Counted from the stretch's first letter, positions 1 through 7,044 are shown. The stretch is DNA of 12,675 bases from JBEKTY01 sp049515555 (GCA_049515555.1 JBEKTY010000199.1:1-12675), one strand, 5' to 3'. The notes: generated by a model not told the origin, from the letters alone. Numbers and translations: made by a program.

Positions 1-112
1 AACGCTGAACGCTGAACGCTGAACGCTGAACGCTGAACGCTGAACGCTGAACGCTGAACGCTGAACGCTGAACGCTGAACGCTGAACGCTGAACGCTGAA
101 CGCTGAACGCTG
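1..112. repeat. Perfect heptamer tandem array, 16 x AACGCTG
   Basis: Sixteen uninterrupted identical 7-bp units are visible from the first base, so the array probably continues beyond the window. It ends with a partial unit (AACTG, 113-117) directly before the ATG at 120. Seven is not a multiple of three, so every forward frame passes through the same 21-nt cycle and meets TGA. The reverse strand has no stop in any frame and would read QRSAFSV repeatedly. Perfect identity suggests a young or actively slipping array. Confidence 0.97.
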
Positions 113-119
113 AACTGAA

Positions 120-1109
120 ATGCGAATCGTCCTCTGTTACGTTACGAAGCCCAGCCATCTGGAGCAGATTGCGGCGGCTGCGCCGGGGGCGGAGATTGTC
201 GACGCCGGCCAGGAGCGGATCGCGGCCGAGATCTTCGCCGCCGACGTCTTTTGCGGCCATGCCAAAGTGCCCGTCGATTGGGACGCCGTGGTTCGCCAGG
301 GACGGCTGCAATGGATCCAATCGTCGGCGGCGGGGATGGACCACTGCCTGGTCCCCGCGGTGATCCAGTCGGGGATCGTGGTGACCAGCGCCTCGGGGGC
401 CCTGGCGGACCAGGTGGCCGAGCATACCGTGGCCCTGATTACGGCGTGGTGCCGCAGCCTGCCCACGTTCTTCCGCGCGCAGCAGAGGAAGGAGTTTATC
501 CGCCGTCCGACCCGCGACCTGACCCGCAGCACGGTGGGACTGGTGGGTTTCGGTGGTGTGGCGCGGCGGTTGGCCCGGCTGCTGGCGGCCTTCGAGGTCC
601 GCATCCTGGCCACCGATTGCTATCCCGTCGATAAACCCGATTGGGTCGAGGCCCTGTGGCCGGCCGAGCGACTGGACGAGCTGCTGCCGCTGGTCGATAT
701 CGTGGTGTTGTGCGTGCCGCTGAACCCCTCGACGCGGGCCATGATCGACGCCGCTCGGCTGAGGTGCATGAAGCCCGGCGGGCTGCTGGTCAATGTCGCC
801 CGGGGGCCGCTGGTCGTCGAGGCCGACCTGGTCGACGCCCTCCAGAGCGGCCATCTGGCCGGCGCGGTGATGGACGTGACCGAGCGGGAGCCGCTGCCGC
901 GGTCCAGTAAATTGTGGGACCTGCCGCAGGTGATCATCACGCCGCACGTCGGCGGCCAGGCCGCATGGCGCAACGACAAGATCACCGAGTTGTTCTGCCG
1001 CAATCTGCGCCGCTGGCAGGAGGGTTTGCCGCTGGTGAACTTCCTTTCGGACAAGGCGCTCGGTTTTCCCATCCGGGGCATCGGCTATCCGATTTGGGGA
1101 GAGTCGTGA
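120..1109 (+). CDS. D-2-hydroxyacid dehydrogenase family protein (NAD-dependent)
   Basis: This 329-residue protein matches the usual length of D-isomer-specific 2-hydroxyacid dehydrogenases, cytosolic enzymes that interconvert 2-hydroxy and 2-keto acids with NAD(H). The substrate cannot be told from sequence. The Rossmann region begins at about residue 139 with GLVGFGGVARR (G143, G145, G146); the third glycine of the usual GxGxxG is Ala here. D166, at the end of the second strand (ILATD), fits NAD rather than NADP preference. The catalytic set is visible: R228 in VNVARGPLV, E257 in DVTEREPLP, and H276 in TPHVGG. The ATG at 120 is the first possible start, because the upstream heptamer array is closed in all forward frames. 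No Shine-Dalgarno sequence is visible, as the array occupies that position. The gene stands alone; the next gene starts nearly 300 bp downstream. The family is clear, but phosphoglycerate, glyoxylate or lactate specificity is not resolved. Confidence 0.93.
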   Translation: MRIVLCYVTKPSHLEQIAAAAPGAEIVDAGQERIAAEIFAADVFCGHAKVPVDWDAVVRQGRLQWIQSSAAGMDHCLVPAVIQSGIVVTSASGALADQVAEHTVALITAWCRSLPTFFRAQQRKEFIRRPTRDLTRSTVGLVGFGGVARRLARLLAAFEVRILATDCYPVDKPDWVEALWPAERLDELLPLVDIVVLCVPLNPSTRAMIDAARLRCMKPGGLLVNVARGPLVVEADLVDALQSGHLAGAVMDVTEREPLPRSSKLWDLPQVIITPHVGGQAAWRNDKITELFCRNLRRWQEGLPLVNFLSDKALGFPIRGIGYPIWGES

Positions 1110-1125
1110 ACGGGGGGGGAAGAAA

Positions 1126-1160
1126 ATGAGGGACGAGGTATGAAGGATGAAGGGGAGGAA
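1126..1160. repeat. Degenerate heptamer repeat (ATGAAGG-like), 5 units
   Basis: Five in-register 7-bp units follow the dehydrogenase stop: ATGAGGG, ACGAGGT, ATGAAGG, ATGAAGG, GGAGGAA. The sequence resembles the GAAGGAT/GCGGAAG family seen at 7063-7281 and 10214-10241. Nothing coding is seen between 1110 and 1400. Confidence 0.6.
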
Positions 1161-1219
1161 TGGGGCGGTTTGGGCGGCGCGGCCCGCCGGCGAGGAATTT
1201 CTTGGCTGCAAAATGTTGT

Positions 1220-1239
1220 GTTAGAACGCGTTAGAACAC
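1220..1239. promoter_or_regulatory. Direct repeat GTTAGAACRC x2, possible activator or operator site
   Basis: Two copies of GTTAGAAC sit exactly 10 bp apart (1220 and 1230), one helical turn, with the perfect palindrome AACGCGTT at the junction. They lie just upstream of the candidate -35 at 1251 and would centre near -57 relative to the expected start point of the kinase promoter. Position and phasing fit a regulator site; which protein binds is unknown. Confidence 0.4.
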
Positions 1240-1250
1240 CGCAGGTGGGC

Positions 1251-1280
1251 TTTACTCATGAACCGCCGCAAAGTTATACT
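1251..1280 (+). promoter_or_regulatory. Sigma-70-type promoter for the kinase gene
   Basis: TTTACT (1251-1256), an 18-bp spacer, then TATACT (1275-1280). These match 4/6 and 5/6 of the consensus. The predicted start near 1287 gives a leader of about 114 nt to the ATG at 1401, and about 33 nt to the rejected ATG at 1320. Confidence 0.5.
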
Positions 1281-1400
1281 GCCTACGGTCAGGCGCGATA
1301 CTAGCCCGAATCGCTGGCGATGGTAGCAAGTTGTGAGTTCGCTTGCACTTCGGGTTGGTGTCGGTTGTGGCTGCCGACTGGCAGCCCAAGGGAATACTGC

Positions 1401-2513
1401 ATGTCCAGCACGATCTTCTTAGACGGCGGGGGAACGCGCACCTGGGGCGGGCATGAGGCTGTCCGCTGTTCCGACGATCTCTTGCAGCGCTACCACTCGA
1501 TCATCGATCACAAGCGGCTAAGCTGGACCGAATATCATCGGCTGATGCGGCTGCTGGGCTCGGGAGGGCAGGGGGTGGTCTACCTCAGCCAGCGCCGCGG
1601 GACGGACAGCTTCACCTTGCCCGTGGCCCTGAAAATATTCTCGCCCGAGCGGTACGAAGACGAGCGGGCCTACGACGAGGCGATGGCCCGCATGGCGGTC
1701 GTGGCCGCCCACGTGGCGCAAATCCAGCAAGATAATCTCCTGGACGTGCACAATTGGGTCGACCGTAACCGCATCCGCTTGATGGAGATGGAATGGGTCA
1801 ACGGTTACGACCTCAACCTGCTGCTGACGCAGAAGATGTTGGATCGCGTCCAGAGCCGGGTAGATGCCCGGCGGTGGAAGTACGTTAACGAAGTGATCGT
1901 CACGCAGGGACCGGTGCAGCCGCGGCTCAAGCCGGGCATCGCCATCGCCGTCGTCCGCGACTGCCTGGCGGCGCTGGCCGCGCTGCATCGCGAGGGCATC
2001 GTGCACGGCGACATGAAGCCCTCGAACATCATGCTCAAGCGGACGGGCGACGCGAAGATCGTAGACATCGGGTCGGCCTTCGAGACGGGCCACGTGCCGG
2101 CCCGCCGCACCTGCACCCCCACCTATGCCGCGCCGGAAGTGCTCGAAGGCGGCGAAGCCACGCCCCGCAGCGACCTGGCCAGCCTGGGCTACGTGCTGAT
2201 CGAAATGCTGGCCGGGCAATCGCCCTTCGCCGGCCTGACCAGTTTCCGCGAGTTGCTGGAGGCGAAGCGCTTCGTGGCCCAGCGCCTGCCGCACCTGCTG
2301 CCCGAAGACGTGGTCCGCAATGAACTGCTGATGACCTTCTGCCGGGGCCTGGTGGCCCCCGACCCCATGCGGCGCTTCCCCAGCGCCGAGGCCGCCGAGC
2401 TGGTCAAGGACGGGGCCGCCGCCTTCCATCGGCAACTGGTCAAGGGCGATCTGGCCAGCGAGTACGACAACGAGATCCGCACCTGGCTGGGCGAGCTGCC
2501 GGAACTGAGTTAG
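1401..2513 (+). CDS. Hanks-type serine/threonine protein kinase, soluble
   Basis: A 370-residue cytosolic protein kinase with no membrane segment. The glycine loop GSGGQGVVY starts at residue 53, the ATP lysine is K78 (VALK), the catalytic loop is VHGDMKPSN (D204, K206, N209), the metal-binding motif is DIG (222-224) in place of DFG, APE is at 244-246, and RSDLASLG (D258) and the late MRRFPS arginine complete the fold. HRD is HGD, so it is a non-RD kinase, though the residues needed for phosphotransfer are present. An in-frame ATG at 1320 would add 27 residues but lacks a ribosome site; ATG 1401 has AGGGA 7 nt upstream and is preferred. About 45 residues precede the kinase fold, and an insert of about 45 residues (roughly 137-182) separates the hinge from the catalytic helix. 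The TAG stop lies in the first heptamers of a large palindrome shared with the convergent oxidoreductase gene. Its substrates are unknown. Confidence 0.92.
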   Translation: MSSTIFLDGGGTRTWGGHEAVRCSDDLLQRYHSIIDHKRLSWTEYHRLMRLLGSGGQGVVYLSQRRGTDSFTLPVALKIFSPERYEDERAYDEAMARMAVVAAHVAQIQQDNLLDVHNWVDRNRIRLMEMEWVNGYDLNLLLTQKMLDRVQSRVDARRWKYVNEVIVTQGPVQPRLKPGIAIAVVRDCLAALAALHREGIVHGDMKPSNIMLKRTGDAKIVDIGSAFETGHVPARRTCTPTYAAPEVLEGGEATPRSDLASLGYVLIEMLAGQSPFAGLTSFRELLEAKRFVAQRLPHLLPEDVVRNELLMTFCRGLVAPDPMRRFPSAEAAELVKDGAAAFHRQLVKGDLASEYDNEIRTWLGELPELS

Positions 2514-2788
2514 GAGTTAGGAGTTAGAAGTTAGGAGTTAGAAGTCAGAAGTCAGAAGCTAGGACTGGACTCTTGCAAATTGGGGTGAGGACGACACAAG
2601 TGGTCCCCCTCTCCCTCCGGGAGAGGGACGGGGTGAGGGGAACCTGTGATGGTCACGGAAAATGGGAAAGCAGTATCCTTACCAATTTCCCCTCACCCTA
2701 ACCCTCTCCCGGAGGGAGAGGGGACCGCACAATCCGCAATTTGCAATAGTCCAGTTCTAACTCCTAACTTCTAACTCCTAACTCTTAA
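2508..2788. repeat. ~280-bp imperfect palindrome with heptamer ends and CCTCTCCC...GGGAGAGG core
   Basis: The left end has eight heptamers (AGTTAGG, AGTTAGA, AGTCAGA and variants, 2508-2563). The right end has the complementary units (2755-2788). Inside these, GGACTCTTGCAAATTG (2568-2583) pairs with CAATTTGCAATAGTCC (2737-2752). A GC core (about 2600-2642, CTCTCCCTCCGGGAGAGG) pairs with its reverse complement at about 2687-2726. The loop is about 45 nt. The element fills the gap between two convergent genes and contains both stop codons. It could act as a bidirectional terminator or be a non-autonomous mobile element; no terminal target duplication is apparent. Confidence 0.9.
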
Positions 2789-3794
2789 TCTCTATCCTCC
2801 GCCCTTCCGTTTGCGAATGCCGCGCCCGCTCGACGATCAGCAGGGCGCGATACGAGTCTTCCAGGTCGGCGGTCTTGCGCAGGAGGCTCGTCACGGCGCG
2901 GTGAAACTGGGTCAGCAACTGTTCGCCCACCGGGCGTTCGGCGTCGAGCGATTCCTGGTGCCGGCCCGCCTCGTCGAACCAGATCAAGGTCGAGGGCAGA
3001 TCGACGAAGGCGATCCCCCGCTCGCAGGAGACCTGCAGGCCGGCCAGCGGGCGATAGGTGATGGCCTCCTGCCACTGGGCCGGAATGTAACGGCCGCAGC
3101 TAATCTGGGCGATGGCCCCGCTGCCCGGTGCCGCAGGCTCCGAGAAATCGAGGCTCATCATTTGGTAGTCTTCCTCGCCGGCGGCACAGGTCGCGGGGTG
3201 CATCACGCCGGTGACCCAGGCCGGCTCGCGATCGACCACGTAGCGGCACCAATCGACCAATTCGACCAGGTGCCGCGAGCCGGACGGCCGGGGCCAGCGG
3301 CCCGGCGGCTGGCTGCCCGGCGTGTCGGCCACGCTCCGCTGGTGGCAGAACAGCAGTCGCGGGGGCCCCAGTCGCGTGGCAATCAATTCCTTCAGCCGCA
3401 AGGTGGCCGGGGCGTAGCGGCGGGGGAACTCGGCCATGAAAGCCACGCCCGCTTCCTCTACCCGCTGCTTGATCTGCTCGGCCTCGTCGAGGCTCAGGTC
3501 CATGCCGGCGGCGCTGTAGACGGCTTTGCCGGCGTCGCAGGCCGCCAGTATCGGCAGCGCACTATACCATTGGTGGGAGAGGATCAGGACGGCATCCACG
3601 TCCTCGCGCCGACAGAGCACGCGAAACCCGTCCAGCGCCGCTGCGCCGAACTCGCCCGCCACCTGCCGCGCGCGGTGCGCCACCTGGTCGCAGACCGCAC
3701 GGACCTCGAACCGATCGGACAGCATCCGCAGGGCCGGGGCGTGCCGCTGATGCCACACCTCACCCAACCCCACCAGACCCACGCGAAGTTTCAT
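2778..3794 (-). CDS. Gfo/Idh/MocA family oxidoreductase, atypical catalytic motif
   Basis: A 338-residue protein of normal length for this NAD(P)-dependent sugar/inositol dehydrogenase-like family. The N-terminal Rossmann motif is VGLVGLGEVW (residues 5-14), followed by RHAPAL. The family C-terminal signature is present near the end (SYRALLIVERARHS...GRRIEI). The motif usually written GKxVxxEKP, which carries the catalytic lysine, reads GKAVYSAAG (89-97), so the EKP lysine is missing. The later catalytic-helix region is SRHLVELVDW (173-182), with an acidic residue and His present. It may have lost dehydrogenase activity, use another residue, or act as a binding protein. The ATG at 3794 follows AAGGAAT closely; a strong -10 hexamer lies only 8 nt upstream, so the mRNA may be nearly leaderless. 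The stop (TAG, 2778-2780) lies in the right arm of the palindrome. The gene is monocistronic and convergent with the kinase. Substrate unknown. Confidence 0.88.
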   Translation of the reverse strand: MKLRVGLVGLGEVWHQRHAPALRMLSDRFEVRAVCDQVAHRARQVAGEFGAAALDGFRVLCRREDVDAVLILSHQWYSALPILAACDAGKAVYSAAGMDLSLDEAEQIKQRVEEAGVAFMAEFPRRYAPATLRLKELIATRLGPPRLLFCHQRSVADTPGSQPPGRWPRPSGSRHLVELVDWCRYVVDREPAWVTGVMHPATCAAGEEDYQMMSLDFSEPAAPGSGAIAQISCGRYIPAQWQEAITYRPLAGLQVSCERGIAFVDLPSTLIWFDEAGRHQESLDAERPVGEQLLTQFHRAVTSLLRKTADLEDSYRALLIVERARHSQTEGRRIEIKS

Positions 3795-3802
3795 ATTCCT
3801 TG

Positions 3803-3832
3803 ATTATATCGGCTCCACGGCATGGGACTCAA
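3803..3832 (-). promoter_or_regulatory. Sigma-70-type promoter for the Gfo/Idh gene
   Basis: On the minus strand, TTGAGT (3832-3827), an 18-bp spacer and a perfect TATAAT (3808-3803). A start point about 7 nt past the -10 would fall near 3796, only 1-3 nt before the ATG at 3794, giving a leaderless or near-leaderless transcript. Confidence 0.55.
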
Positions 3833-3991
3833 CCGCCGTCTTGCCGAAGTTTTTGCGCCGTTTGGAGTTCTGGCATGTCCCCTTCTTGCAAAGCTACGGA
3901 TGAACTCCCGTCAATGGGTAACGGCGGTGGAGTACGTGAGGGGGCATGAAAATACCCATATTATTTTATCGGCAATACTTGCGCCACCCTC

Positions 3992-4019
3992 TTGCACGGA
4001 ACTTTCGATCGGCTAGACT
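3992..4019 (+). promoter_or_regulatory. Weak promoter candidate for the thioredoxin-like gene
   Basis: TTGCAC (3992-3997), a 16-bp spacer and TAGACT (4014-4019) upstream of the strong ribosome site AGGAGG at 4069-4074. Matches are 3/6 and 4/6, so this is tentative. The rest of the 3795-4084 gap is relatively AT-rich around 3945-3980 and holds no gene I can support. Confidence 0.3.
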
Positions 4020-4084
4020 AGGACGACTGTGCGCCTACCGGGAAATGCCTGAGTTGGATCTAAGGATTAGGAGGAGTACCATCC

Positions 4085-4561
4085 ATGAGCAGCCTGACGT
4101 TGATTGCGCTGTGCACCGCCTGCGTGGCGGCCAATGAGTCGGACGATTACGCCAACGCCCACAAGGTAACCATGAAGACCGGTCGGCCCATGCTGGTCAT
4201 GGTCAGCACCGACTGGTGCGCCCCGTGCCAAGTGATGAAGAGAACGGTCATTCCCCAGGTGCGTCAGCGGGGCTTGCTGGGCCGGGTGGTCTTCGCCATT
4301 GTCAATCCGGATCGTGATCGGGAGCTGGCTCACCAGTTGATCGGCGGGGGACCGGTCCCGCAATTGGTGCTGTTCCGCAAGACGGCCGGCGGCTGGACGC
4401 AGAAGAAATTGGTCGGCGGCCAGAGCGTCGAGGCGGTCGAGGAGTTCATCAAGGAGGGGGAGGTTACCAACGCAGCGGTGCCCAAGGAGCCGTCCAAGAC
4501 GTCGGCCGAGCCGGCGAAAGAGGCCCCCGCTTCGGGCGGGGAAAAGCGGCCTACCGCATAG
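4085..4561 (+). CDS. Exported thioredoxin-fold protein with CxxC
   Basis: A 158-residue protein. Residues 1-16 form a short hydrophobic stretch (MSSLTLIALCTACVAA) that may be a signal peptide, though it lacks the usual positive charge. The thioredoxin fold follows: PMLVMVSTDWCAPCQVMK with the redox pair C45/C48, then VNPDRDRELA, and the cis-proline region GGGPVPQLVLF (P92). A thiol-disulfide role in the periplasm or at the membrane is the natural reading; partners are unknown. The last ~35 residues are a charged Ala/Glu/Lys/Pro tail with no fold. A strong AGGAGG (4069-4074) lies 10 nt before the ATG, supporting this start. It is a single gene, convergent with the sigma-54 regulator, and its TAG stop directly abuts an octamer repeat. 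Confidence 0.87.
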   Translation: MSSLTLIALCTACVAANESDDYANAHKVTMKTGRPMLVMVSTDWCAPCQVMKRTVIPQVRQRGLLGRVVFAIVNPDRDRELAHQLIGGGPVPQLVLFRKTAGGWTQKKLVGGQSVEAVEEFIKEGEVTNAAVPKEPSKTSAEPAKEAPASGGEKRPTA

Positions 4562-4562
4562 G

Positions 4563-4650
4563 GAGACGCGGGGACACGCGGACACGGAGACGCGGGAACA
4601 CGCACGGCACCGGCACTCTCCGCGTCGCCGTGTCTCCCCATCCCCGCGTC
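4563..4650. repeat. Octamer inverted repeat between convergent genes
   Basis: Left arm: GAGACGCG, GGGACACG, CGGACACG, GAGACGCG, GGAACACG (4563-4602). Right arm: complementary CTCTCCGCGTC and CGTGTCTCC and CCCCGCGTC segments (4616-4650). The array begins 2 bp after the thioredoxin-like stop and ends about 65 bp before the regulator stop. The same octamer family occurs in the opposite orientation at 11457-11520. It may serve as a bidirectional terminator. Confidence 0.8.
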
Positions 4651-4715
4651 ATTCCGATCGACGCCGCTTCCCTTGACCCCGGCCGTGGTCTCGAAGGGAG
4701 AAGGGCGTCGAATCC

Positions 4716-6737
4716 CTACCGGCCTTCTTCCAGGCTGTAGCGGCGGATCTTGCGGTCCAACGTGGAGCGCTCGATGCCCAGGATGCCGGCGGTGCGGCTC
4801 TTGTTCCAGCCGGTGTGGTTGAGCGTGGCAAGGATGTAGCGGCGCTCGATATCGGTGAGCGAGGAGGGCAGGAACTCCTCGCTTTGGGCCTCGCTCTCGG
4901 CCGTGTCGCCGGCCGTGGCCAGCTTGGTCAGCAGCAGGTCGTTCTCGTCGATCTCCCGGTCGCGGCAGAGGACCACCGCCCGCTCGATCACGTTCTTCAG
5001 CTCGCGGATGTTGCCCGGCCAGAGATAGGTCAGCAGTTTCTCGCGCGCGGTGGGGCTGAAGCCGGCGATCTTCCGCCCCGTCTCGCTGTTGAACTTGTGG
5101 AGGAAGTAATCGGCCAGCAGCGGGATGTCCTCGGAGTGCTTGCGCAAGGCGGGGACGACGATCTCCAGGACCCGCAGGCGGAAGTACAGGTCGCGGCGGA
5201 ACAGGCCTTCGGCCACGGCTTTTTCCAGGTCGCGGTTGGTGGCGGCGATCACGCGGACGTCGACGTGGATCGGTTTGCTGCCGCCCACCCGCTCGAAGGA
5301 ATGCCCTTCCAGGACCCGCAGGAACTTGGCCTGCAAGCCGGGGGGCATTTCGCCGATCTCGTCGAGCATCAGGGTGCCGCGATGGGCGGCCTCGAACTTG
5401 CCGATCTTCCGCTCCGTGGCCCCGGTGAAGGCCCCCCGCTCGTGGCCGAACAGCTCGCTGGCCAGCAGCTCGGCCGACAAGGCGGCACAATTGAGGCACA
5501 CGAACACGCGGTCCTGGCGGGGGCTGGAATCGTGGATGCCGCGGGCCACCAGCTCCTTGCCCACCCCGCTCTCGCCGCGGATCAGCACCGTGGCGTGGCT
5601 GGAGGCCGCCCGGGCAATCTCCTCGGCCACCTGTTTCATCACCGCGCTGTTGCCGATGATCTGCCGCTCGACGCCCAGCCGCTCGCGGAGCTGCACGTTC
5701 TCGGTGCGGACCTGGGTCAGGTTCTCGACCAGCTCCTGCCGCCGCTTCAGGTTCTCCAGGGCCACGGCCACCGTGTCGGCCACCGCCAGGGTGAACTCCA
5801 AGTCGTCGGGGTCCAGCGCGTGGTTGGGGTCGGTGGAGTAGAGGTGCACGAGGCCGAGCACCTTCGCACTGCGGCGAACCGGGGCGCAAATCACGCTCTC
5901 GGTGCTGATCTCGCCGTGGCTGTCGCGACTGCCCAGGGTACTGTCGCCCACCAGGTTGCGGGCCAGCACCGCCTCGCCTTCCCGCATTACCGTTGCGGCC
6001 AGGATGTTGGAAACCCGGTGGTAATGGTGCACGGAGGGGCTGCGCGTGGCGATCACCTCCAGGGCCTGGGCCACGGGCTCCCCTTCATAGTCGTGGGGCA
6101 ACAACAGCAGCGCGGCGCCGTCCATCTGAGTTCCCTGGGCCAGGCCGTCCAGGGCCTGCTCGGCCACGCTGGCAATGTCGGGCGCCTTGGCCAGCTCGAA
6201 GGCCAATCGGCAGAGCTTGGCCGCGGCCCGGCCGGTCTTCGAGACGCCGCCGTCCTCGGTCTCCTCCTCTTCGCCCGGCTCGAGGAACCGCGTCTGCCCG
6301 CGGCGGTGCGTAATGGTCGTGGGCTCGACCCCTTCCAGGACGCTCGCCTCGGGGGGCTCCGCCTCGCCTGCCGCTTCGCTGGGCGCTTCCGCCGGCCCGC
6401 GCGGCGTGCCGCCGGCATCGGAAAAAGCGTCCGCCAGGCGATGCACGAACACCAGTTGCGAACGGCCGATGCGAATCAGATCACCGGCGCGCAGCGGCCA
6501 GTCGCCGACGATCCGCTGGTTGCCCACCAGCGTGCCGTTGCGGCTGTCCAGGTCGCGGAGCGTCCACTGGCCCGCCGAGAAGAACAACTCCACGTGGCAG
6601 CGACTGCAACGCTCGTCCTTCAGCACGATCTGGTTCGTCGGCGCACGGCCTATGATCACCGCCTGTCCGGGGACCAGCCGGAAGACGTCGCTCCACTTTC
6701 CCCCTTCGCGGATGACGAGATAGGCTAACTGAGACAC
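4716..6737 (-). CDS. FHA-GAF sigma-54-dependent transcriptional activator
   Basis: A 673-residue regulator with four parts. An FHA domain (about 1-100) has IIGR (28-31), CSRCH (S45, R46, H48) and SRNGT (N67), and should bind a phosphothreonine partner. A linker (100-170) is Glu/Ala/Pro rich. A GAF domain (about 175-330) may bind a small ligand. The AAA+ sigma-54 activation domain (about 357-590) has Walker A GESGVGKE (388-395), the sigma-54 contact loop GAFTGA (435-440), Walker B LMLDEIGE (456-463), sensor I IAATNRD, arginines in FRRDLYFR, and sensor II WPGNIREL (573-580). A Fis-type helix-turn-helix closes it (NHTGWNKSRTAGILGIERST, 640-659). All motifs needed to open sigma-54 promoters are intact. 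The start is GTG (6737-6735), with no clear ribosome site; upstream lies a heptamer palindrome. FHA in place of a receiver domain suggests control by Ser/Thr kinases rather than a histidine kinase. Target genes are not identified. Confidence 0.95.
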   Translation of the reverse strand: MSQLAYLVIREGGKWSDVFRLVPGQAVIIGRAPTNQIVLKDERCSRCHVELFFSAGQWTLRDLDSRNGTLVGNQRIVGDWPLRAGDLIRIGRSQLVFVHRLADAFSDAGGTPRGPAEAPSEAAGEAEPPEASVLEGVEPTTITHRRGQTRFLEPGEEEETEDGGVSKTGRAAAKLCRLAFELAKAPDIASVAEQALDGLAQGTQMDGAALLLLPHDYEGEPVAQALEVIATRSPSVHHYHRVSNILAATVMREGEAVLARNLVGDSTLGSRDSHGEISTESVICAPVRRSAKVLGLVHLYSTDPNHALDPDDLEFTLAVADTVAVALENLKRRQELVENLTQVRTENVQLRERLGVERQIIGNSAVMKQVAEEIARAASSHATVLIRGESGVGKELVARGIHDSSPRQDRVFVCLNCAALSAELLASELFGHERGAFTGATERKIGKFEAAHRGTLMLDEIGEMPPGLQAKFLRVLEGHSFERVGGSKPIHVDVRVIAATNRDLEKAVAEGLFRRDLYFRLRVLEIVVPALRKHSEDIPLLADYFLHKFNSETGRKIAGFSPTAREKLLTYLWPGNIRELKNVIERAVVLCRDREIDENDLLLTKLATAGDTAESEAQSEEFLPSSLTDIERRYILATLNHTGWNKSRTAGILGIERSTLDRKIRRYSLEEGR

Positions 6738-6749
6738 GGGTAGAACCGC

Positions 6750-6895
6750 GGTCTTGGGACTTGGGTCTTCGGTCTTGGGTCTTAGGGCTTGGTTTCAGGG
6801 CTTGGGTCTTGGCTAACGCACATGGCACAATCCCGCCCCCCAAGACCCAAGTCCTAAGACCCAAAACCCAAGACCCAAGTCCTAAGACCCAAGAC
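6750..6895. repeat. Heptamer palindrome (GGTCTTG arm / CCAAGAC arm)
   Basis: The left arm 6750-6811 consists of GGTCTTG-like heptamers (GGTCTTG, GGACTTG, GGTCTTC, GGGCTTG). The right arm 6840-6895 has eight complementary units in the order CCAAGAC, CCAAGTC, CTAAGAC, CCAAAAC, then the same four again with CCAAGAC last, giving a 28-bp higher-order unit. The loop (6812-6839) is non-repetitive. The arms could form a very long hairpin in the 5' leader of the regulator transcript. Confidence 0.92.
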
Positions 6896-6986
6896 CGACC
6901 GACTATAACTTACCCTGCCGGGCCGGCACTCCGCAAGGCTCCGCCCAGAAGATTGCCCGGCCTAGCCCGGCCCAGGCCAGCGGATA

Positions 6987-7044
6987 GGGTGGCACGGGCA
7001 TCTTGCCCATGCTCCGCGCCGGAGCCCCGGCACCGGTGCCACCC
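6987..7044. repeat. GC-rich hairpin, GGGTGGCAC ... GTGCCACCC
   Basis: A perfect 9-bp inverted repeat (6987-6995 and 7036-7044) encloses an inner hairpin GGGCATCTTGCCC (6996-7008) and CCGCGCCGG. It looks like a REP-type intergenic palindrome. No T-tract follows, so it is not a classical terminator. Confidence 0.7.

Noticed and set aside
1320..1400. Longer N-terminus for the kinase from ATG 1320
   Set aside because: No ribosome site precedes 1320, whereas ATG 1401 has AGGGA at good spacing, and the extra 27 residues are Cys/Trp-rich and unlike a kinase N-terminus.
3822..4016. 64-codon open frame on the plus strand in the 3795-4084 gap
   Set aside because: No ribosome site, no recognisable motif, and it overlaps the promoter regions of both flanking genes.
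4815..6728. A 637-codon open frame antisense to the sigma-54 regulator
   Set aside because: The opposite strand carries all FHA, AAA+ and HTH motifs; the antisense frame has no recognisable domain and is expected from GC-rich codon bias. The same applies to 1518-2435 (-), 2811-3803 (+), 4330-5889 (-) and 11574-12245 (-).
6991..7009. Sigma-54 promoter-like sequence (TGGCAC ... TTGC)
   Set aside because: The two elements are separated by 7 nt rather than the required 5, and they are part of the REP-like hairpin. No correctly spaced site was seen in this window by eye.
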